From assembly GCA_003339415.1 (NCBI GenBank), contig PDHQ01000232.1:1-56039 (forward strand): DNA of 56,039 nucleotides, in the 5' to 3' direction. The notes below the pieces were generated by a model that saw only the letters and a program-made list of their open reading frames with translations, was not told the DNA's origin and ran no database searches. This stretch comes from Ophiocordyceps camponoti-saundersi (nom. inval.) (Eukaryota; Ascomycota; Sordariomycetes; Hypocreales; Ophiocordycipitaceae). The translations under genes and the position numbers were made by a program. Position 1 is the first letter of the stretch. Every line of letters starts with the position of its first letter. Positions 1 through 11,689 of this stretch are shown piece by piece.

Positions 1-149
1 TTTTCTAGCTTCGAAAAAAGCTAGGTATTTTTCTTTCTTTTATTTTTTAAAATACTTACTAATTACTTTTTAGTCTTCTTATTATAGTACTTTTAAAGCC
101 TATATAATAGAGGGCTTAAAAAAACTTGAAAAGTACTTTCTAAAATAAC

Positions 150-840
150 TTAAAAAAACGACTTATACGCTTTTCGGCCTTATTTATTCGCTATTATCTT
201 AGACTTACGGTATAAAGATATTTATTTTAAAGAAGACGGCTTTCTTTATCACTATTTAGCTATAAAAAAAGATATCTTATATCTTTTTTAAGAGGAATTT
301 AATCTATAAGTAAGATTACTTTTTTTTATAATTTTTACTAATTATTCTTAGCTATAAAACTATAGAAAATGAAGAAATAGACTTAGGAAGTCCTAGATTA
401 TCTACTTCGGAAGACTTTAACTTTAGTTTAAAGTCTAAAAAAGCAGAAACTAACGAAGAATTAATATAATACCTTTTAGAAGCTTATTTACCTTCTAAGG
501 TATAGTTATAATATTTTTTTATAATTTTTTCTCTCTATTTATTATTTATTTACTAATTATTTTATAGAGTAACCTGCTTTTATATTAGAAAAATAACGCT
601 TTTCGCTTCCCTACTCTTATAATTTTAGCCCGAAAATTTTTAGCTATTCCGGCTATATTAGCCTCGATTGAGGCTATATTTTCTATATCCGGTAATATAA
701 TTACGTTATTAAGGAATAACCTTAAACCGGAAACTATAGAGTAGTTAATACTGCTTAAAAATTAAAACCTAATACTTAATAATTTCTAGGAAATTAAAGA
801 AAAGGAAAATAAAGCTTTAGAAGAAGAAGATTAAAGCTTA
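150..840 (+). pseudogene. hAT transposase, C-terminal part, broken
   Basis: Remains of a cut-and-paste transposase. At about 622-765 one frame reads the hAT dimerisation domain (hATC). It contains LAIPAILAS followed by FSISGNIIT, LRNNLKPETIE and LLKN, matching the family pattern of a small-residue/SxxRxFS motif, then a basic loop, then an LKP-type motif. Upstream at about 170-215 a stretch resembles the 'LDPRYK' motif of hAT catalytic cores, with the proline codon changed. In-frame TAG and TAA codons stand at positions expected to be Q or W. The N-terminal zinc finger (BED) region is not in the window. The superfamily call is firm; the subfamily is not determined. Confidence 0.8.
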
Positions 841-1235
841 TAAGTCTTCTATTATAGCTAGTTTTTTTTACTTATTATTATATAAGTTTTTCTAGCTAAT
901 AATATAATTTTTTATTAATATTAACTCTTTATATATTAATAATTTTATAAAGCTAAAGATTTTTAATAAGTAAGTATATTTAACTTATAATTAAGCTTTT
1001 ATAAAGCTATTTTATAACTTTATTATTTATTTTACTCTTATCTATTAAGTTATTAGTTATTATTATTATTATTATTAGATTTTATTTCTCTTTTTAATAT
1101 ATAAGATTAAAGAATTTTTTCCTCGCTTAATAATAGTCTAATTAAAAAAATAACTTAATTTCTATATATTTTTTTTATTGCGCTATTTATTAGTATTTTT
1201 TTTAGATTAAATTAGCTTACGTAAGCTAACTAAAA

Positions 1236-1402
1236 GCTTAGTCCTTTTAGTTTTTAGTCTTTAGTCAGTTAGTCCTTATATTTAAGGACTGACTAAAGTC
1301 CTCAGACTGACTAACTAAAGACTAACTAAAAAGTACGTATTTTAGTCCGGACTTTCTTTAGTTAGTCCTAACTGACTAAAGACTAACTAATTTTAAACCC
1401 TG
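1236..1402. repeat. hAT subterminal repeats and terminal inverted repeat
   Basis: A dense run of AGTC, AGTT and GACTAA motifs in both orientations ends in AAACCCTG at 1402. Positions 1259-1298 form a hairpin (CTTTAGTCAG at 1259-1268 against CTGACTAAAG at 1289-1298, extended by AGTCCTTA/TAAGGACT). This stretch keeps several CA and TG dinucleotides that are almost absent around it. The motif spacing suggests transposase-binding repeats. The other terminal repeat lies off the window, so the TIR pairing cannot be confirmed. Confidence 0.6.
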
Positions 1403-1715
1403 CTTTTAGTTAAGATATTAGTTAATTACTTTTATATTTTCTTATATTTAAAAGTATAAGGTGTTATTATAATAATATTTAATATTAATTAAATACTTAA
1501 TTTTATTAAAAATTCTTAAAATAAATAAGCTAGTATTATTAATAATTTATATATTTAATATATTAATAAAATATTAAAAATATTAAAAATAATATTTAGT
1601 AAATACTTTAGCTATATTATTCTTCTTATTTAATAATATAGTAATAATTTAACTTAGCTTATAAATAAAAGTTTAAATATAATAATATTTAAAGCGGTTT
1701 TTAATATTATTTTTC
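1403..1715. other. AT-rich filler between hAT and LINE-1 A
   Basis: About 310 bases of nearly pure A/T with short TATTAA runs. I see no open frame, repeat partner or regulatory motif. It is probably the old host sequence, or a decayed repeat, into which both neighbours inserted. Confidence 0.4.
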
Positions 1716-1949
1716 TTAACTTTTTTATAACTTTAGATAATTAAGGTCCCCGTTTATACTTAACGCTATATTATTATAAGAATTTAATACTTTCTGCCTT
1801 TTAAAGTCTAACTCTACTAAGGGAATAACCCTAAACGCGGGGTTATAAGGTAGTCCGCCTCCTAATCCGCTATTAATACTAATAATACTTAATAGTAAGA
1901 CTTAGAAGCTTAACTAATTTTAATAATACTTATATATAAGTAAAAGTTA

Positions 1950-3200
1950 ATATAATACCGCTACTAACTCTAATAACTTATTTATTAATATTTTTTAAAC
2001 TTTAATAAATCTTATTTTAAAGTTTATATATAAAAAACTTATTAAAGTAATCTTTATATAAGATTTTCGCCTTATATAAGGTATCCTTAATATAGCGTTT
2101 ACTAAGCTTTAATAGCGCTAATAAGCTTCTAAAAACTTATTTAGCTTTTTTATTATTATCTTTTATATTATTTAGAAATTAGTTAAAGCTACTTTTTATA
2201 AAATAATAGGAAAAAAGTTAAACTTTACTCCCGGAGCTTTAACTTAAGCTAGCGTAATTATTAACTCCGCCTTAAACTTCGCCCTCCTTATAGCGCCTTT
2301 TATATAGCTAGTTCTAATAAGAATAAAAAAGGAGGTACTTATATCGGTAAAAGATATCTTAATAGTTAATAAAATTCTAGCGCTTACTTCTTAGAAAGTT
2401 ATTTAAAAAGTTAATAAGGCTATAAGCTATTTTATAATAATTACCGCGCACTAATTTCCTAATAGTAATCTTATTATTATATTTAACTTAAAATATAAGG
2501 ATTTTATTTTTAAAAATAAATAAATAGCTTAGGCTTTTAAAGTAAAAGCTAAGCGTATATACTAAACTTATATTATTATCGCTAAGGGTATTTAGACTTT
2601 AGTAGCTAACTATAACTATAATATACTATTTAGTATTATTAAAAAGGTAAATAAGGTTAATATAATTTAAGTAAAGGCGCTTTAACTTTAATATATTATT
2701 AGTAAAGAAGCCCCGCAAACTTATTTTATTATAAGCCTTAATAGCGTAAAGAATATAAATAAGCTTTACTTAAATAAAGTAATTATAAATATAAAGATAA
2801 TTTATTATAAATTTTATAAAAACTTTATATACCTTAAGTAATATTATAAATATTTCTAATTTAAGTATATTATTAAATATTATTAAAAGCCCCTTTAATA
2901 TAAATATTACGTAATTACTTTATATAATAGCGGAGAAAAAAACTACTTTATATAAAAAGGAAAAAAACCCCGCTATTATATTTTATATAAAGGTATATAT
3001 TTTATATATTTAAAAAACTACCCGGAGTTTTAGAAATAATAAAGCTATATTAAGTTTAGCTTTCTTAATAACCTTTACTTTTTTTAATTATTATAAGCTA
3101 CTTAACTTTTAGCCCTTACTTAGCGGTAATTTTATAAAAATAGTAAAAGCTTTATTATAATTTCTTTAAGAAAGTAAGTATATTATAAATTCTTTAAAGA
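1950..3200 (+). pseudogene. LINE-1 ORF1 (nucleic-acid-binding protein), copy A, broken
   Basis: The Gag-like first ORF of a Tad1-type LINE, whose product would bind the element RNA. Near 2840-2940 one frame keeps the spacing of a zinc knuckle, with cysteine and histidine codons turned to tyrosine (for example YKYF*FKYIIKYY*KP in place of C-x2-C-x4-H-x4-C). A second basic segment follows and ends near 3170. The N-terminal limit is uncertain because no start codon survives. ORF2 begins shortly after, the usual LINE order. Identification rests on the knuckle pattern and its position ahead of an endonuclease/RT frame. Confidence 0.6.
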
Positions 3201-3439
3201 TACGCTTTAATAATCCTCTTATAATATATTACTTACTTAAGTCTTATTAAAAAGCTTTTAACTTAATAATACTTATAAAAGCTATAAGCTACGTAATAAA
3301 CTTTATAACTTATAACTAGCTTTATAATAATTTTAAGTAAAATTTATATTAGTAAACTTTATATAACTAAAATAATTATAAATAACTATTTTTAATACTT
3401 AATCCTTATAAAAATTATAACTTATTATAAAATATATAA

Positions 3440-6400
3440 AAAATTAATTACCTTATTTAGCTTATTTTATTTAATAAGGGGAGCTATAATATTATTATTA
3501 TATAAGAATTTTAGCTTAATATATATAATCGCCTTTTATTTCCTAAACTTACTCCTTATTACCTTATCTAAGATAAGGGTAAAGCTTTCTTTTATATATA
3601 TAAATAATATAAAATTAATAATTAAAACCTTATTATAAGGCCTAATATTACTAGAATTTCTTTTTATAATAAGCTTTAAGTATTTATTATTCACTCCTCG
3701 CTATTTAGAATATATATTAGACTTTTCCTATACTTATTTTTCCTCTTTTCTCCTTATACTCCGCCTCCGCCTCCGCTCTACTAATTATTCTTAGCGATTT
3801 TAACGCTTATTACCCCTCTTAAAACTTTTACGAATATACCTCCCCTTATTTTATAAAGCTTCTTTTTACTTTTTACTAACTCTATTTTAAACTTTTTACC
3901 TTTTCTTATAAGATTACTTAAAAAGTATATAAGTAATAAGCTAATATTATTAACTAAATTTAAAATATACTTAATTATTTTTTTATATATTTTAGCTTAA
4001 ATTTTAATTTCCTTAGCTTTAATTATATTTTTTAATTTATATTATTTATTATCTTTCCCTTTTTAAACTTTACTTTAATATTATATTAAAAATATTTTAA
4101 TTTTAATATTTTATAAATAAAAATAAAAAACCGCCTCTTATTTTCTATTATTTAAGTAAAATTTATAATAAATATTAAAAATTAATATTATAATTATATA
4201 AGTAATTAAATACTATAGCTAATTTAATAATTTTAAAATTACTTTAATAATATAATTTTTACTTATATTTATTATAAATTTTAAAAGTTATTTTTATAAT
4301 TTTAAACGCGAAATATACTAAGCGGTATTAATAATTATAGCTAGATTTTAATTACTAATAAGTATATTAAAATACTATAATATAATAAAAATTATTTATT
4401 TTAAAAGTAAAAAGAGATAATTAAAGGTAATTTCTTACTTTTATAAGTAATAATTTTAATATTATATAGTTTATAGCTTAGTAAGTAAAATTTTATAGCT
4501 AGGCTTTTTTAAAGCTTATATATACTCCTTTTTTTAATAAGATATAAACTTTACTTTTTAATTATCTTTCTTTAAAAAGTTAAAGCTTTTAGCTTTTAAG
4601 TTTTTTTCTTTTTTTTTAGAAAATACCTTATACTTTCTTATTTTTAATTTTTTCCCCTTAATAAATATTCCCTCTTAAGTTACTAAAAATAAAATTTAAT
4701 TTATTATTTTTAATATTATATTATAAAAATCCGCTAAGCTTAATAATATCTTTATTAGCTTTTTAAAAAGTTATAAATAACTTTTTATAATAATCTTAAC
4801 TAAGTTTTTTTAAAAATATTTTACTTATAGATATTTCTTTACTTAATATTAAACTTTTAATATTATAATTCTCTAAAAAGCGAGAAAAAGCTTAGAAGTT
4901 TATTAAACTTTAAGTAGCTATTATCTTATCTTCTTTTTTAATATTATAAATAAGATTTTTAAGATTATAATAATAAAGAAAATATCCTATATAGCGAAGT
5001 TTATAGGAATCTTATTATAAAGTTAAATAAGTAACTAGCTTAACTAATTTATTAATAGCGCTTTACTTCTCTTAATAAAGTTTATTTATATTACTTAAAG
5101 CTTTTAAAGCTTTACCTTCTTTTTAATATTAAATATAATAAGCGCTTTTAACTATATTTTATATTTTAAGCTAATAGAAATCTTTAACTTTTTTAGCTTT
5201 TTTAGATAAATTATAGCTTTTCTTTACTTTTACTTTTTTAATTATACCTCCTACTTAAAAGTTAATAGTAAACTATTAAACCTTTTTTTTATTTTTACCG
5301 GAGTTTTTTAAAGCTCCTTACTTTTTCTAATATTATGTATTTTATATATCTTATCTTTTTATAAGCGCTTAAAATAAGTAACTAATATACTTATTATTAA
5401 ATTTATAAATAATATTAATATTTTTAATATTAAGCGTATTTTTACTTAAGTTCGCTATTAGGTTAAATAAGCTTAAAGTATTTACTATAATTAAATAGTT
5501 TAGTATAAAATAACTTTTTAGCTATTTAAAAATAAGCTTTTTTATTTTATAAAAGCCCGCTTTATTAATATAACTTTACTAATCCTTAATAAAAATATTA
5601 TTTAACTTATATAAAAAGTATATATACTTAAGGTTTAGATTTATTATAAACTTTAATTAAAGTTATACCTCTGCCGCCTTATAAAAAAGCTTATTTATTA
5701 ATAGCTAGCTTTAACTAAGCTTACTTTATTTACTTAAAGCTTCTTATTTCTTTAAGTAAGGGAAATTTATATTAAAATTATTAAGTTTATAATTACTTTT
5801 AGCGCTATAATTTACTCCGCTTTAACCTCGCTAAGCGGGAAACTTAAAGGCCTTATCTTTTAATAGCTAGCTATAATTTAGTTTAAATACCTTTATATTA
5901 TCTTTTAAGTATATTAAGTAACCTTTTTTTATTATATTAAGTTTAAAACTTTTATCCCTTTTATTAATATTTACTTATCTTATTCCGCTACTTATAACTA
6001 TTAACTCCTTTATAATAAAAAGCTTATAGCTTATATTTACTTTACTTTTAAAAGAATTATTATATATCTTTACTAATATTGTAAAGGTTAGCCTCGCCTT
6101 ACTTATATTCTTTTTAAATTTTTTCTATCTTTTTTATTACTAAGGTATAGATTCTAAATATCGCCTCTTAGTTTTTTAAGACTTTAAAAGCTTATTTTTA
6201 TAAAAAATAGTACCTTCGCTAAAACTTTAAAAAAGAAAAGCTTTAAAAATATAGCTAGTTTTTTAAATACGTTACTAATAAATCGCCTTAACTAAAACCT
6301 AATAACGCTTTCTAAATTTATTAAAGCTTTTTAAAATTCCTAAGTAATATTTTAATTTAATTTTATAATAGTAAAATTAGCTTTAATAAGTTTCTTTATA

Positions 6401-6660
6401 TTTATAATATTCTTATAATTATAACTTATTATTATTTTTATAATAATAAGAAAGATAAAATAATAGCTTACTTTACCTTATATTATAAACTAATTACTTA
6501 TAAAAAAACGCTTTTATTAATATTTCTTATAAGTTTAATTTAAAATTATAAGGATTTTAATAAAGCTTTTAGCTATAAAGCTATTATAAGCTTTTTTACT
6601 TTATAATTTATCCGCTTATAATACCTCCGCTAATCTAACCTTTTTTTATTTTTTTATAAT
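3440..6660 (+). pseudogene. LINE-1 ORF2 (endonuclease-reverse transcriptase), copy A, broken
   Basis: The enzyme that nicks target DNA and copies LINE RNA into it. The exonuclease-endonuclease-phosphatase domain shows at 3793-3816 as SDFNAYYPS, standing for the GDFNxHHP motif with Gly and His codons mutated. The reverse transcriptase follows. A block near 5140-5165 corresponds to the F-D-x-V-S-H region. FINNIN at about 5403-5420 stands for the catalytic F-x-D-D motif, both Asp codons now Asn. Further downstream (about 5760-5900) is the post-RT region starting with a REIYIK-like motif, shared with LINE-2. Stops are all TAA or TAG at expected Q/W sites. No RNase H motif was found. Confidence 0.75.
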
Positions 6661-6739
6661 ATTTAAATATATTTAAATATTTAAATATAAAATTTAAGCG
6701 TAAAAGATAGTTTTTAATATTTTTATTATATAATTATTA

Positions 6740-7740
6740 TTATCTATTTATTTTATACCCCGCTCCTAACTCCGCTCCTTACTTCGCTTAGCTTTATTTA
6801 GCTTACTTAGCTTTCTTACCTTTTTTCCCGCTTTACTTTTTATTTTATCCTTTACGCTTAATAATACCTTTAATTTCTATAAGCTTATTTTCTTAGCTAT
6901 TATTATTACTCTCCGCTATATACTTAGATATTACTAATATAAATTTTATAAAAGATAATTTTAATACTTAAATAAAGTCTAGCTTAGGCTTTAATTTCTC
7001 CTTTACCGCCTTCTTAGCTTTTATCTCCCTTATTTCCTACTCCTCCTTACTTTTTATTATATTATTTACCTCCTCCGCTCCGCCTACCCCCTTAACTTTA
7101 TTTACCCCCTTTTTATTTTCTTTAATTATTATTTACTTTAATTTACTCCTTAATATTAATATAATAAAAATTAATATTTAAGCTATTACTTTATTTTCCG
7201 CTTTTAGCTTTATTTTTAGCTTTAGCTTTAGCTTTACTATATTTAAGTTAAAAATATATTAAATTTTAATAATATTTTTTAAAATATATTTTAATTAGTT
7301 AACTTAAATATAATTTATTATTTTTTAATTAATATTATTTTATATTTAGTTAAGATTATATATTATATTATATATAATAAATTAAAAATTTTATATTTTT
7401 AAGTATATTTTTAATTAAAACTTTTATAAGAATAATATAATAAGGTTTTTTAAGCTAATAATAATAATAATAATAATAATTATTATAAATATCTCCGCTA
7501 TTATTATTATCGCTTTTTTTACTTTTATTATAAACTTTACTATTATTATTATAACTATTATTATCTAAACTAGCGCCTCCGCCCTTACGCCCCCCGCTAT
7601 TACCTTTACTTCCTCTTCTATACCTGCTATTATTATTACTTTCGCTTATAGTTTAATTATTATATCTATTATTACTATTATTATTATTATCGCTCCGCCC
7701 CCTTTATCGCCTTCCGCTTTATTTATACTAATAATTATTT
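6740..7740 (-). pseudogene. Antisense coding-like tract in LINE-1 3' region, copy A
   Basis: On the minus strand, downstream of ORF2, two stretches read as protein with only RIP-type stops. At about 7735-7480 the product is rich in Asn, Ser, Arg and Gly (for example YRRGSKGNSGGRKGGGAS). At about 7125-6770 it is Lys/Glu-rich and ends in a strongly basic part (KKGKKAK, then A/K/Q repeats). Copy B keeps the corresponding frames. I do not recognise the protein; the composition suggests a disordered RNA- or DNA-binding chain. The two stretches may be one ORF or two. Alternatives are low-complexity sequence that merely looks coding, or an older element carried along in the LINE. Confidence 0.4.
7457..7490. 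repeat. (AAT)n microsatellite in LINE-1 A
   Basis: About ten TAA/AAT units in the 3' region of LINE-1 copy A. Copy B has the same microsatellite near 26,008-26,035, so it belongs to the element. Confidence 0.8.
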
Positions 7741-8636
7741 ATTTATTAAATATTTTAAAATAAATTAATATTAATATATAAAACTTTTTAAAAAAAGCTT
7801 TAATAATTATAATAATAAGAGTAATATTAAGGGTAGCTATTAAGATAGCTAACCTTACTAAAGCGTTTACTTAAAGTATTATTATTATTTAATTAAATTA
7901 AAGCTTTAATATTTTATTTTATTTTTATATATTATATAAAGTAACTTAGATTTTTTCCTATTATTTATTATTAGCTATATTTAAAACTTTACTTTATTTT
8001 ATATTATTTTATATTTACTAATAAGCTACTTAGCTTTCTTTTTCTATTAATATATTATAATATTTTTATTATAGCGGTATATAACTTTTTTAAATATATT
8101 TATAATTTAGTTAATATTTTAAGCTTTAATTTTAACTTTACCCTTAACTTTTAACTTTATTTACTTCCTAATATTTATACTAAGCTTTAATATAATTAAA
8201 ATAATTAGCTAATTATAAGCTTATATTTTTTATTAGCTTTATATATAGCTAATATTATATAATATTATTTATTTTATTACTTTTAATATAAGATTTTATT
8301 ATTAACTAGCTAAGCTATATATATAATATAAGGGAGGTTATAAAGCTTATTATAAATAACTTAAAATATATTTATCGCTATTATTTTATTAATATAGCTA
8401 TATAATTTTTATTACCTTTCTTTTATTATAAAAATTAAAAGGAAAAGTTAAAAGAAAAAGGTTAGAAATATACTTTTTTCTAAAAATAATAAAAAAAAGA
8501 AAAAAAGAAAAGGGAAAAAGAGGTAAAAAAGAAAAAGATATAGCCCCCTTTTTTCTAATTACTAATAGATAATAAAGCGGCTACCTTACTATTTTACCTT
8601 ACCCTCTCTTAGACTTTCCTTCCTCCGCCCTGCGCT

Positions 8637-8735
8637 ATACCGCCTCGCTTTATACCGCCCCGTACCGCCCCGTACCGCCTTATACCGCCTTATACCGCCC
8701 TACGCTATATTATACCGCCCCGCTTTTTCCGCTCC
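8637..8735. repeat. Short tandem repeat TACCGCC(CCG/TTA) in LINE-1 A
   Basis: About ten irregular units of roughly 10 bp built on TACCGCC, in a locally GC-rich patch near the 3' end of the LINE. Copy B has the same array at about 27,157-27,240 with different unit sequences. On the minus strand it reads GGCGGTAT, i.e. upstream of the antisense coding-like tract. Confidence 0.75.
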
Positions 8736-9003
8736 GCGCCTTATAAACTTTCCTTTTCTCTATACTCCTTTTCTTATTTTACTTTTCTTATATTATTTAA
8801 GACTACCCCTGGGCCCTAGGTAATAAGCTTATTATATTATATTATTATTAGCTATTATTATACTTTTATATAAGCGTATAGTAAGCTTTTCTTTTATAGT
8901 TAGGGGGTTTTATTTTATTTTAGGGGATTTTTCCTACTTATTATATTATAAAGGCTTTAGATATTATAAAAGCTCTTAGTATATAAATAAATAAATAAAT
9001 ATT

Positions 9004-10061
9004 ATTTTTTTATTATAAGTAATATATTTTTATATAGAAATTAAAATAAGTAAAAAGTATAGTAAATTTAAAGTTTTATTTTATAATATTTTATTCTTTT
9101 AATTCTTATAATAATTATAAATATACTAATAAATATTTTATTTTATTTGAGGCTAATAATAGCTTTATTAAAATATTTAAATTATTTTATTTTATTTATT
9201 ATAAGCAAAAATAGCTAGCTTATATATATTTTAAATTAAAGTAATATAAAGGAAAAATCGCTTTTAATTATCTTACTTAAGGATAATAAGAAGGTTATTA
9301 TAAAAATTAAAATTTTAGCTTATATTCTTTTCCTAAATTAGTTATATTAACTCCGCTTTTAATAATATAGAGTTTTCTTTAAGGTAGATTAAGGTAATTA
9401 TAAAAGTTAAAGTTTAAGCTTTAAATTTAAAGCTTTTTAGAAAAATTATTATAAGCGTTTTTTTCCTTTTTATAGGCTTTTATAGTTAGGAGCTTAGGTA
9501 TCTTATATAAAAAAATATTAGGGGCTATATTTAGCTAGCTAAGTTAATATAAAAAATAAGTATTAAAGTAAGTAAAAAAGTTAAATTATTAAACTTAATA
9601 AATAAAAAATAATCTTTTTATTATAAAATAAACTAAAGCCTTATAATCTATAATTATATTAAATTTTTAACTAAGTAATTTTAAGTAGAAATATTTTAAG
9701 CTTTATATAATAATAAAGAATTTACGGTATTAAATTAGGTAAGTATATTTAAGTAAGTTTATTATTTTTTAAAAAAAGCTTATTAGCTTTTATATTTAGT
9801 TTTTCTATTATTACTAAAATATATTAGTAATAATATTCTAAAAAGCGTTAATTTTAAAATATATTAAGAGTTTTAAGCGGAAAAAAATAAATATTAAAGC
9901 TTATATAGCTAATTCCTTTATCTTATTAAAAGCTTCCTTTTATTTTAATCTAAGCTTAAAAGTAATATCTTTCTTTTATATATAAAGCTAAGAACCTTTT
10001 ATAATAATAGGATAGGACCTATTATTTAATATTCCGCTCGCTATAATATATTTATTACTAA
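9004..10061. other. Unassigned AT-rich decayed sequence
   Basis: About 1.05 kb between LINE-1 A and LINE-2. It is depleted in CA and TG like its neighbours, so it is probably an old repeat hit by RIP. I found no motif that names a family and no partner copy in the window. It may be the host element that LINE-2 entered, in which case 16,623-18,365 would be its other half. I could not confirm that by reading. Confidence 0.35.
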
Positions 10062-10239
10062 AGAGATAATAATAGCGCCCGCAGCGGCTAAGGCCGGGGC
10101 CTAAGGAACGGGCGATACTCTTATAGTTATAAATAAGGGGTCGCGGGGACTAAGTTAGTCCTTATAATATCCCTAGTTTAGCTAAAGGCAATATAATAAT
10201 AATATTAAGATAAATAAAGTAATAAACTAAGCATAGTAC

Positions 10240-11360
10240 CTTAGTAACTATAATATAAAAAATATATATAATAAGCTTATTATAGTAATATTAGCTATAG
10301 CGTCTTCTAAAACGTAAAATATTATAATAGCTTTTAAGGCTAAATTTTATAAAAAATATATAGCTACCTTAGATTAAACTAAAACCTAACTTTTACCTAA
10401 AATTACTAAGTTAATTAAGAAAATAGTTACTAAAGCTATATAGAAAGCTTTCTTATTAATAGCCGGTTTTAATACTAATTAGACTCGCCTAATATAAGCG
10501 TTTATAGCTATTAAAAATATATAATAGTTAAACTTATCCTAAGCTACTTTAATAGAGAAATTACTATATTTATAAAAAATACTATAATTAATATAAATAC
10601 CTTATAACTAACCTTATAAGAGATTATATAAGCTATAAATATAGCTTTAAAATATAAAACTATATTAGTAATATAACGGCTCCTTAGTAAGGATATTATA
10701 ATTATATTTTATCCTAAATATAAGAGGCGAGTAGCTTTAGTTAAATAAATCCCTATTATTTTCGGAGAGGGAGCGGTTTATAATTAAAAGACTTACTTTA
10801 TTATAGCGAAAAAAGTACGCACGGAGGCCGCTTATAGTAACTAAGATATACTTATATAATAAATTAAGAAAGTTAATAAGGTTAAAATTACCTAAGTCTA
10901 AGCTCTCTAGCTTTATAATAAGGGAGCTATATATATATACTTAATACTAAAAATTATTAATATAATAAATATTAATAAACTTATATAAAATAAACTTATA
11001 ATAAATATAGAAATCTCCTAAGTTAAGGTTTATAATAATATAATATAGCTTTAATAATGCTATTAATATTACTAATTTAAATATATAGCGAAATATTACT
11101 ATAAATAACTATATTATAGCCTTTACGCGGCTATAGCGTACTTAGAAAGGGAGGGCATATACCTAGCCTTAGCTAAAAATAAAACTAAAAGCTATATTCT
11201 TTATAAAGGATATTACGCCTTATAATCCTAGGACTATCCTACTTTAAAAGCGTATTAAAACTAAGTATATAGTAACTATACTTATCGATTATATAAGTTT
11301 TAAAATTACTTATAGCTAACTTAATCTTAATCTAATAATAGCTTTATTAATAAATAATCT
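10240..11360 (+). pseudogene. LINE-2 ORF1 (zinc-knuckle protein), broken
   Basis: Gag-like first ORF of LINE-2. At about 11,057-11,150 a frame reads CY*YY*FKYIAKYY, then a further Y/C-rich unit ending YSLYAAIAYLERE. With RIP read back this has the spacing of two CCHC zinc knuckles followed by an acidic/basic tail, as in Tad1-like ORF1 proteins. One cysteine codon (TGC) survives. Upstream, long stretches are open apart from TAA and TAG. The product would coat LINE RNA. The start is not identifiable. Confidence 0.65.
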
Positions 11361-11689
11361 TAGAAGCGATCTCTCCCGCCCTTATTATAATTATAAGCTA
11401 TAATTTAATTTAATATAAATAAGAACCTTAATCCGGCACCGAAAAGGGGCCGCGGTAAGACTAATATTACTCCTAGTACTTAAAGAGGATAAGGAGCTAA
11501 TAAGGGATAAAAAGCCCCCTTATTTACCTTAATATAATTATAAACTTTTACCCTATCCGCTTTTAATAAAAATTAAAACCCTTTTTTAAAATATATAAAA
11601 GCGTAACTATTTTATATATATAGCGCTTTATAGCTTAGTTAGCTATAATCTTATTTATATATAAGAATTATAATATAACTAATTTAGTT

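Larger units (their letters stand above)
1..1402 (+). mobile_element. hAT DNA transposon, 3' part, RIP-mutated
   Basis: The 3' part of a hAT-superfamily element; its 5' part lies outside the window. The coding relic reads on the plus strand up to about 840. The right end is placed at 1402, where the sequence ends in AAACCCTG, i.e. CAGGGTTT read inward, which is the usual hAT terminal type. The 8 bases that follow (CTTTTAGT) would be one half of a target duplication; the partner is not visible. Between about 1236 and 1402 there are many short AGTC/GACT motifs, as expected for hAT subterminal transposase-binding repeats. Stops throughout the coding part fit RIP of CAA, CAG and TGG codons. Confidence 0.8.
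1716..9003 (+). mobile_element. Tad1-like LINE, copy A (LINE-1)
   Basis: A roughly 7.3-kb non-LTR retrotransposon, found again as copy B at 18,366-27,518. The two copies become alignable at the same motif (1716 and 18,366). Both end in a short simple repeat tail, (AAAT)n near 8985-9003 here and (AAT)n in copy B, as LINE 3' ends do. Contents in order: ORF1 with a zinc knuckle, ORF2 with an apurinic-type endonuclease and a reverse transcriptase, then a long 3' part of about 2.3 kb with an antisense coding-like tract, an (AAT)n microsatellite and a GC-rich tandem repeat. The copies differ overwhelmingly by C/T and G/A changes, so RIP explains their divergence. Confidence 0.8.
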
